64,000 bases of DNA from Chitinibacter sp. SCUT-21. GTDB lineage: Bacteria; Pseudomonadota; Gammaproteobacteria; Burkholderiales; Chitinibacteraceae. Below the pieces are notes generated by a model, which did not search any database, was not told the DNA's origin, and worked only from the letters and a program-made list of their open reading frames with translations. Both the position numbers and the translations under genes were made by a program. Below, piece after piece: positions 28,853-37,300 of the stretch; the stretch's first letter is position 1; each line of letters begins with the position of its first letter. The stretch is from NCBI GenBank assembly GCA_041874755.1, contig CP102611.1, forward strand, positions 992,001-1,056,000, given 5' to 3'.

Positions 28853-29359
28853 TTAAACTTGCTCTTCAGTGATATGCAGCTCGATTTCAACGTTCTCAGC
28901 CGAATATTGAATCTGCGCCAGCAATACCGCGTCAACACGGTTAGCAAAACGACGCAGTGGGATAGAGCACTGCAGCGCAGGCCCCATTTCCGAACGGAAT
29001 TCTTTTACATACTGCAGTGCGCCAACGTGATCGCTTTCCAACTCATCTTCGTGATCGCTAACGATGGTTTTGATTTTTTTGCGAATCTCTTTCAGCTCTT
29101 TAAACAACTCGCTCGATACTTCGCACAAATCGGCAAATTGCAAAGATACATCCACCACACTACCTGGCACCAAATAGCTCGCCAAAGTTTTTGAGCTATT
29201 TTTTAGTAATTCAAGCTGCTGCTCATCAAACACCAGCTGCAACGGAAAATATTCCTCAGACGCTTTTAAAGCCTGACGAATGCCATCATTGCTGCGCAAA
29301 GCTTCAGGCAATTTACTACTTGCGCGGGCGTTCACCACATAACGGGTTTTAGTGCTCAT
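28853..29359 (-). CDS. Hypothetical protein, unknown family
   Basis: 168 residues from the ATG at 29359 (MSTKTRYVVNARASSKLPEAL), with GGAG seven bases upstream; an ATG four codons earlier overlaps that site. The middle (ADLCEVSSELFKELKEIRKKIKTIVSDHEDELE) is a charged helical segment that may form a short coiled coil. The C-terminus FANRVDAVLLAQIQYSAENVEIELHI looks beta-rich. No membrane segment or catalytic motif is seen. It lies between purL and tRNA-Leu on the opposite strand from both. The composition is that of a real cytoplasmic protein; function unknown. Confidence 0.7.
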   Translation of the reverse strand: MSTKTRYVVNARASSKLPEALRSNDGIRQALKASEEYFPLQLVFDEQQLELLKNSSKTLASYLVPGSVVDVSLQFADLCEVSSELFKELKEIRKKIKTIVSDHEDELESDHVGALQYVKEFRSEMGPALQCSIPLRRFANRVDAVLLAQIQYSAENVEIELHITEEQV

Positions 29360-29545
29360 TACGTTCTCCAAAGTAAGTGGTAGATAGTGTATAGCGAGAG
29401 TGTGACGCTGCTTTTAATGTGTATCAAGTCTGATTACGCCAATCGATCTTTTTTCGAACAAGTAGTAGACAAGCTTATATAAATTGGTTAATATTCGCCT
29501 CCTCTGAATTGCACACCTCATCAAGCAATTCAGATTTTGTGAAGT

Positions 29546-29630
29546 GCGCGATTGGTGGAATTGGTAGACACGCAGCGTTGAGGTCGCTGTGCCGCAAGGC
29601 GTGCGAGTTCGAGTCTCGTGTTGCGCACCA
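29546..29630 (+). tRNA. tRNA-Leu (anticodon GAG)
   Basis: 85 bases with encoded CCA. The acceptor arm GCGCGAT pairs with GTTGCGC (G-T pairs at the bottom). The anticodon stem CAGCG/CGCTG encloses TTGAGGT, anticodon GAG at 29580-29582. A long variable arm (class II) with TGCCGCAAGGCG and a T-arm GTTCGAGT loop fit tRNA-Leu. A terminator and an integrase-like stub follow, marking it as a probable integration site. Confidence 0.95.
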
Positions 29631-29664
29631 CTACATAGTTTTAAGTAATTCAAGAAAGTCCCAG

Positions 29665-29697
29665 AACCCGCATAAAGCCTAGCTTTGCGGGTTTTTT
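29665..29697 (+). terminator. Terminator after tRNA-Leu
   Basis: AACCCGCA (29665-29672) pairs with TGCGGGTT (29686-29693), with AAGC/GCTT extending inside, followed by a T run. Confidence 0.85.
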
Positions 29698-29741
29698 GTT
29701 GCCCATTGAATCCAATAAGATCCAGGTACAACCAGTACAAA

Positions 29742-29763
29742 ACCTGCCCCCAAACCTGCCCCC
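29742..29763. repeat. Short direct repeat upstream of the integrase stub
   Basis: ACCTGCCCCC occurs twice, at 29742-29751 and 29754-29763, with a 12-base period. Paired C-rich (or G-rich) repeats just upstream of tRNA-linked integrase genes are a familiar arrangement and may be recombinase arm sites; this is inference. Confidence 0.4.
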
Positions 29764-29806
29764 GTACTACAATGGGGACAGGATATTGCAAAGGGGTGCA
29801 TAATCT

Positions 29807-29911
29807 ATGCCCAGAGCCAAAACTGAACCTGCGTCTAAAGCACTTCATCTTTTAACACCGCTCGAGGGCTTTGTTGCACAAATCAGCGGCGTAGTGCCGC
29901 TGGTAGAATAG
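29807..29911 (+). pseudogene. N-terminal stub of a probable tyrosine integrase, cut by an insertion sequence
   Basis: An ATG at 29807 with AAGGGG upstream starts MPRAKTEPASKALHLLTPLE, then the frame enters the left end of the insertion sequence at 29867 and stops at 29911. Position about 175 bases downstream of tRNA-Leu, same strand, and the N-terminal style suggest an integrase of the tRNA-targeting tyrosine recombinase kind. No continuation of the gene is found on the other side of the insertion sequence, so the remainder is deleted or moved. Only ~20 native residues remain, so the family call is tentative. Confidence 0.4.
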
Positions 29912-30902
29912 CGGCATGAGCAAATCGGCACCCAACAAGTACAAAACCACCAACTGGCCAAGCTATCACGCCGCTTTGAAATCACGTGGCGCACTGATGA
30001 TTTGGCTCGATCCAACGCTAAAATGGGCTGCTGAGCCCACCGGCAAACGCGGAAGAAACCCCACCTTCAGCGACGCCGCCATTCAGTTCTGCCTCACCAT
30101 CAAATACCTATTCGGCCTAGCGTTGCGCCAAACCACAGGCATGATGGAAAGCCTACTGCGGCTTGCCAATTTAGATTGGGCCGTCCCTGATTCGAGCACG
30201 ATCTCACGTCGACAGAAAACGCTCAAAGTCATTATTCCTGCCCGGCAAAGTCAAGGTGGATTGCATTTATTGGTCGATAGCACCGGCATCAAAATGCTCG
30301 GCGAAGGCGAATGGAAAACCAAAAAACATGGCGCTGAATATCGTCGGCAATGGCGCAAAGTTCACCTCGGCATTGATGCTGAAACCCTTGAAATTCGTGC
30401 CATTGAGGTTACCGACAATAAAACAGGTGATGCGCCCATGTTGCTGGAACTGATGAATCAGATTCCCGAGTCAGAACAGATTGCTGCGATTTACGGTGAT
30501 GGCGCCTACGACACCAAAGAGTGCCACAATGCCATTGCGGCTCGTGGTGCGGCTGCGATTATTCCAACGCGCAAGAATGCTCAGTTTCGGAAAGAAAATA
30601 CGGCGGGTGCACGAGCTCGCAATGCGATTTTGCATGCGACCAAGCACTTGGGGCGGGCGATCTGGAAAAAGTGGTCGGACTACCATCGACGCAGCTTGGT
30701 GGAAACCAAAATGCGTTGTTTTAAATTATTAGGTGAGCGGGTGATGGCGCGGGACTTTGATCGTCAGGTGGCGGAGTTGCAAGTGCGTGCTGCGATCTTA
30801 AATCGCTTCACGCAACTGGGCACGCCGACGACGGTGCGTATGGGATAAATCCGTCTGGGGTTTGGGGTAAATCGCTTTCAGGCTGATTTGTGCAACAAAG
30901 CC
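29867..30902 (+). mobile_element. IS5-family insertion sequence, IS903-like
   Basis: 1036 bp bounded by perfect 21-bp inverted repeats: GGCTTTGTTGCACAAATCAG plus C at 29867-29887 and its complement at 30882-30902. The end sequence and the single transposase match the IS903 group of IS5. IS903-type elements duplicate 9 bp of target, but the flanks (CCGCTCGAG on the left, AATTCACAT on the right) do not match, so a deletion or recombination followed insertion. Confidence 0.93.
29916..30848 (+). CDS. IS5-family (IS903 group) transposase
   Basis: 310 residues, full length for the group, and apparently intact. N-terminal KYKTTNWPSYHAALKSRGAL is typical. The DDE catalytic residues can be placed in LLVDSTGIKM (Asp), IYGDGAYDTK (Asp) and RRSLVETKM (Glu). 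It catalyses cut-and-paste movement of the element that encloses it. An intact frame suggests the copy may still be active. Confidence 0.95.
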   Translation: MSKSAPNKYKTTNWPSYHAALKSRGALMIWLDPTLKWAAEPTGKRGRNPTFSDAAIQFCLTIKYLFGLALRQTTGMMESLLRLANLDWAVPDSSTISRRQKTLKVIIPARQSQGGLHLLVDSTGIKMLGEGEWKTKKHGAEYRRQWRKVHLGIDAETLEIRAIEVTDNKTGDAPMLLELMNQIPESEQIAAIYGDGAYDTKECHNAIAARGAAAIIPTRKNAQFRKENTAGARARNAILHATKHLGRAIWKKWSDYHRRSLVETKMRCFKLLGERVMARDFDRQVAELQVRAAILNRFTQLGTPTTVRMG

Positions 30903-31334
30903 AATTCACATCACCACTCATATTGTGAGCCGCTTTCACTACAAGCAGCTCACAGCTCACCTTTGCATCCACTCACTCCACCTCAAACCCGTGACAATAC
31001 CGCTCATCAGCATTCTTAACTTGGTTGAGAGCGTATGTCTCAGTCCACCAACAATCTTGCCGCCTACATCTGATAATCGTCCACAGTTGATAAATTCATA
31101 CCTAGTGATTGTTTTTTGAGCCCCCATTCAGTCGCTAAAACTATCAATCGCCCTCGTTAGATCAGCATTTTTTGTTGGCTATCGTTACATATAGCCACAC
31201 AACCTCTTGCTCGTAACCCGCTCTTAGCCAATTCTTGCTAAAATTGGCCTTCAACTTAAGAAATTACTAATTTTAGCCTCACACAATCGCTACGATTATC
31301 AACAAAATCAGCACGCCTTCCCCCATAAAAAAAT
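30903..31334. other. Intergenic leader region upstream of the capsule/PKS locus
   Basis: 432 bases with no convincing gene. Close to the PKS start lie two mutually exclusive stems: GCCAATT/AATTGGC (31227-31233 with 31242-31248) and GCTAAAATT/AATTTTAGC (31237-31245 with 31269-31277). Further upstream GGCTAT/ATAGCC forms another stem around 31176-31195. The AT-rich segment is likely to hold the capsule promoter, but no clear -35/-10 pair or JUMPstart/ops element was found. Confidence 0.45.
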
Positions 31335-34300
31335 ATGAGCAAAAAAGTCGCTATCGTAGGTTATTCATTTCGCTTCCCTGGTGTAAGCACGGAGAACTAT
31401 TGGCAACAATTGCTCGATGAGCAAAACCTAGTTACCGAAGTTCAAGCTGGACGCTGGGCGCAGGAAATGTATCGGCATCCTGATAAAAATACGCCGGGAA
31501 CCAGCTACACATTTGCGGCGGGCTCCATAGGTGATGTATCTGGGTTTGATGCCGGCTTCTTTGGTATATCACCACGCGAAGCTGCGATGATGGATCCTCA
31601 GCAGCGCATCTTATTGGAAATGAGCTGGGAAGCATTTGAGCATGCTGGTAAAAAACCATCGGCTATGCGAGGCAGCAACTGCGGTGTTTATGTCGGCTTC
31701 GCCAGCGTTGATTATGCCTACCGAATGGCAGATGATCTGGCGGCATTAGATTCTGCAGCGGCAACAGGAAATACCGGGAGCATTGCAGCGAATCGTATTT
31801 CCTATATCTTTGATTTACGCGGCCCCAGCATGGCGATTGATACCGCATGCTCATCGTCCTTAGTTGCCTTTCACCAAGCGTGCCAAGCCATTCGAGCTGG
31901 TGAGATCGACATGGCGTTAGCCGGCGGCGTGAGCTTGCACCTACATCCATACGGCTTTGTGATTTTTTCCAAGGCGACCATGTTATCTCGCAAAGGTCGC
32001 TGCAATGTATTTGATGAAGCTGGCGATGGGTACGTTCGCTCGGAAGGCGGCGGCATTATTTTACTCAAGGACTACGACAAGGCGATTGCGGATGGGGATC
32101 GTATTCTCGCTGTCGTTGCAGGTAGCGGCGTCAACACGGATGGCAAAAAAAATGGCCTAACCATTCCAAGCCATATCGCTCAAGCAGAATTACTAACTCG
32201 CACCTATACACAGGCAGGCATCAGCGCCGACGACATAGATTATTTAGAAGCACATGGCACAGGTACGGCAGTTGGCGATCCGATTGAAACTCGTGCCATT
32301 GGGACGGCGCTAGGTCAGCTGCGCGACAAAAACAACCCTTTACCGATTGGCTCTGTAAAAAGCAATATGGGGCACCTAGAAACCGCCTCAGGTATCGCGG
32401 GCCTAGTTAAAGCACTGAACATCGTACAAAAGCGAACTGTACCAGCCACAATTGGCATTAAGCGCTTAAATCCAAAAATTGACTTCGCATCATTAAATAT
32501 CAAGGTTGTTACAAAGGCGCAGCCCCTAAAAAAAGACGGTCAAATTACCGTGGGAGTGAATTCATTTGGCTTTGGTGGCGCCAATGCCCATGTCATTTTG
32601 CAAAGTCATGTAGCAACACAATTAACTGCAGAACCAAAAGCAAAAACAGCTATCAAGCAGCCAAACTACCCACTTCGAATCAGCGCACGAAATGAAGTTG
32701 CACTCAAAGCATTCGCACAGGCATTAGTCGACGATATTGAAGAGCACGAAGCCTCTGCTAGTCTGTATGACTACACCTACACCCTGTTAAATCATCGTGA
32801 GCATTTTGATTACTGCGCAACGACATTTGTGCAAAGTTTTGCTGAGATGAAATCCGCATTAAAAGCGATAGCAGGCGATAATCCAGCAAAACAATTGATA
32901 ACAACAGGGAATGCTGTTAGCAAGCCACTTGGACCCGTATTTATCTTCTCAGGCAATGGCTCTCAATGGCATGGCATGGGACAAACTCTGCTGCGTGAAA
33001 GCGCGGTCTTTAAACAAACACTACAAGAAATCGACACTTATTTTAAACCGCTTGCGGGTTGGTCGATTCTCGAGCATTTTAAAGAGGCCACGGCCGAGCA
33101 GCGTTACGAATATACTGAAATCGCACAACCTGCGCTTTTTGCATTACAGGTCGGCATCGTACAAGTACTTGCACAACTAGGCATAAAGCCTCAAGCCGTT
33201 GCAGGTCATAGCGTCGGTGAAGTTGCAGCGGCATGGTGCAGCGGCGCTCTATCTCTAAAAGATGCAAGCTATGTAATTTACAACCGCAGTCACTGGCAAG
33301 GAACCACCAAAGGCCAAGGCCAGATGACTGCTGTTGGCTTGAGCGCAGAGCAGGTGAGTCAATATTTACGCGAACTGAAACTTGATGACGTTATTGCGAT
33401 TGCAGGTGCAAACAGTGATCGTGGAGCCACAATCGCTGGCGCAAATTGCCACTTAGACATTATTGAAAAAACTCTCGCAGAAAAGTCCATATTCTTTAAA
33501 CGCCTAGATCTTGATTATGCGTTTCATAGCGAAGCGATGAATCCGATCGAAAAAGACGTGATTAAATCGCTCGCTGATTTAAGCCCACAAGCTAGCCGAA
33601 TCCCATTTTATTCAACTGTGACTGGCGCCCTTCTCGATGGCAGCCAGCTCGACGCAACATACTGGTGGCACAACATCCGTCAACCCGTTCAGTTTGCACC
33701 AGCAAGTCAGGCATTGATTGAAGCAGGGTTTAATGTATTTACCGAAATTGGTCCACATCCCGTATTGCGCAGCTATCTGTCGGATGCATTGAAATCTAGC
33801 CAAGCAATAGGCGCCGTGATACCTACATTGCAGCGCAAAGACGAGCGCTTAGAACATATTCTAGCCTGTGCACACAAAATCATTATTGCGGGCTGCGAGT
33901 CGGCATGGAATCACCAATATCCAGTAGCCGGTCAATTACTTGACCTCCCTCACTACCCTTGGCAGCGTGAAACACTCTGGCATGAAGTCACGAGCGAATC
34001 TCAGGGGCTCTTGCAACGGAAATCACTACACCCCCTACTCGGTCATAGTCACACCCAGTTTGCGAACACCTGGGAAAATCGCCTGGATGTCGCGACTCAA
34101 ACGATTTTTGCAGACCACGTTGTCGGCGAAGCGACAGTATTTCCAGGGACCGGTTACGTTGAAATGGCACTTGCTGCAGCAGCAGTTCAGATGCCCGATT
34201 TAACGGTATTTGAGCTAGAAGAATTGGAAATTCTAACGCCATTAATCCTGTCTGATAATCAAATCAAGGTTTGTCGGACCCAGCAAATTGGGGTGGATGG

Positions 34301-37300
34301 CGCTCTGCAAATTCAAGCACGCAGTTATGCGAGCGATTCAGCAGATTGGTCAGTTCATGCCAAGGTTCGAATTCGACCAGAACCAAGCCACACCCGTTTA
34401 GATCAAGCTCCTTCACTGACAGTACCGACGCAACAACCATTATTTAACGCACAAAGCCACGCCCTGCTAACGAAAATGGCTGGTTTAAGCTACGGCCCAG
34501 CATTCTCGTGCATCAAACATGGCTGGGTATCTGAGCAGACGGTGTTGGCGGAACTGATTGCACCTCCCGCCATTACCGAAGATCTCGATCATTATTTACT
34601 TCATCCAGCTTTATTGGATTGTACTTTCCAGCTCATTATTCAATTGTTGCGCGATGATGTTGCTCAACAAGCGGGAGTTGCTTTTATTCCTACAAAGATT
34701 GGCCATGTTACGTTCTCAAAAGAATGCGGGCCGATCACGTATGTACAAGCCAAACTTGTACAACGAGCACCTCATTCACTCACTGCGGAATTTACACTTT
34801 ATGACGCCGATGGTGGCGTCATCGCGTTGATTGAAGAAGCCCGATTCCGGAGTGTTCGTCTACATAAAGAACAACAAAAACCTTTGCATTTACTGGACTA
34901 TACAACGGAAGCTGCACCACTAAGCCATCACAAGCGTGCGGCCACTTTTGAGCGATTAGCTACACAACTACAAAACCAAGCTGCGCAGACTCCAGAAACC
35001 ACTTTGTTAATCAATGAAGTAGACCCACTTCTTGATGCCCTGGCGAGCCAGGCCAACTATGAGCTACTGCTCACAACCACCGAGTCTGGAATACTCCCAG
35101 AGAGCCCAAGCCTCGCCTCAGTTGAAGCACTGCAACGCTATAACGAGGCACTCGCGCTTGCGACACATGACGGTATAGTGTCAATAAACATTGATGGCCA
35201 GCAACAACTAAACTCGCCCCACGAAGGACTATGCTCACAGGCGATTTGGCAAACCGTGCTAGCCGACTATCCTGACTACTTCCAACTTGCTCACGCAATC
35301 GATTTAACTGCGCAATCGGGCAAAGCCCAAATCGCCGAGAACTTCCCAGCCCTTAAGTTGCCGAAGCGCAGCTATGCTGAACTTTGGCAAGCCGCTCTTG
35401 GTACACGACAGCAATTGATTGCCAAACTGATTGCAAGCAGCCTTGAGCAAGAGCTGAGCACATTGCCTGAAGGGCAACGATTATCAGTACTTGAAAGTAG
35501 TGGCGCAAATAGTATTTGTGCTCAACAAATCATTCCGCTACTTCAAAATCCAAATTTTGATTTCACCCTACAAACTACTTCAGCTGAAGTAGCTGCCAAC
35601 TTGCAGGCACTACAAGAGCAACAAACGAACTTCAATATTGAACTGCATCCAGACTCGGCCACCCATCATCGAGTTTTTGATTTAGCTCTGATTAGTCTCA
35701 ACTTCAGTGATCAATCAGACTTTGATCAGGCACTCGAATCAGCAATCGAGCGCTTAGCACCTGGGGGGCTGCTACTGTTAATTGGTAGAGAAAACTCGAG
35801 CTGGATAACATTCACGCAAGGAACAAAACCTCATACTACGATTGAGTATGCGACCCAATATCTTATAGATAAAGGGCTGCAGATTAATACTGCAGAAATA
35901 ACCCCAGATCAATCATCAGACCTGGTGTTCGTAAGCGCATCTAAATCACAACAAGCTTCAAACCCAGGCGCAGAACTACCGCTCGTTTATGTTGTTGGCT
36001 CTGCTGTAGAATTGCCCGCCGATTTTATTGGCACACTCAAAGACAATTGCACCGCACTCTTTATCACCAAGCTCGAAGAACTAAGCGATGCATTTACCAA
36101 TGCGCCTCAAGCAAATACGCACATCATTGTGACGGAAGGCCTTTTTGCGCAAACATCAGACCCAATCAGCGCATTAAAAAAACAAAATGCACGTTGCAGA
36201 GCTGTTGCGCAAGTACATCAATTACTCGAACAACATCAGTGGGTAAGCACCTTATGGCTGCCGACGATCGCAGCAAGCAGTCATCTATTAGCGGATGGAG
36301 CGCACGCAGAGCAATCCAGCGATAGTGCTTTATGGGGCTTCGGCAGAACATTACAAAATGAGAGTAATACGGCCGAGGTTCGACTCATCGATTGTTTATC
36401 CAGCCTAACTACAGCTGAGATTGCGACGTGTTTACTCGATGAAATTCGCGCCAATGATGCAGAAACGGAAGTGATCTACACCGGCATCGGCAAGCGCTTC
36501 GTAACACGCTTGCGTTACACGGAAATGCCAAACACCGAGTCATCCGCGCCAGATGCTTCTGCGAACCAGATCCATCGACTTGGCTTTCAATTCCCAGGCC
36601 AATTACGCAATCTGCAATGGGAACAAAGCGACCTTGGCGAGCTAGCGGACGATCAACTTGATATTGCAATCAAAGCAACAGGCCTAAATTTCCGTGATGT
36701 AATGTACACCCTAGGTCTTTTGTCTGATGAAGCGGTGGAAAATGGCTTCGCAGGCCCCTCGCTAGGGCTAGAGTTTGCCGGAGAAGTTCGTCGAGTAGGT
36801 AGCAAAGTCAACGGCTACAATGTGGGTGATTTAGTGGTCGGCTTCGGACCCTACAGTTTTGCTGATCGGGTCTACACGACGCCTTCAGCCATTGCGTTAA
36901 TCCCAGAAGGCATTAGCTGCGAAGCAGCTGCGACAATCCCAAGTGTATTTTTCACCGTTTATTACGGCTTGCATTATCTCGCACGCTTGCAAGCAGGCGA
37001 AAGAATCTTAATTCATGGTGCTGCTGGTGGCGTAGGGATTGCGGCCATCCAATTGGCTCGTCATCTTGGTGCTGAAATTTATGCCACTGCGGGTTCAGAT
37101 GAAAAACGACTCTTTTTGCAAAATTTGGGCGTTGAGCATATTTACGACTCTCGCTCGCTCGTCTTTGCTGACGAAATTTTGCGTGATACCCAAGGGCAAG
37201 GCGTCGATGTTGTATTGAACTCCCTCGCGGGTGAAGCGGTAAATCGCAACTTTGATGTGCTACGTCCGTTTGGTCGATTCCTCGAGCTTGGCAAACGAGA

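Noticed and set aside
29858-30911. Target-site duplication of the IS903-type element
   Set aside because: The nine bases on each side (CCGCTCGAG and AATTCACAT) do not match, nor do shorter lengths.
30903-31334. JUMPstart/ops element or continuation of the integrase gene upstream of the PKS
   Set aside because: No GGCGGTAG-type ops core and no frame resembling a recombinase was found.
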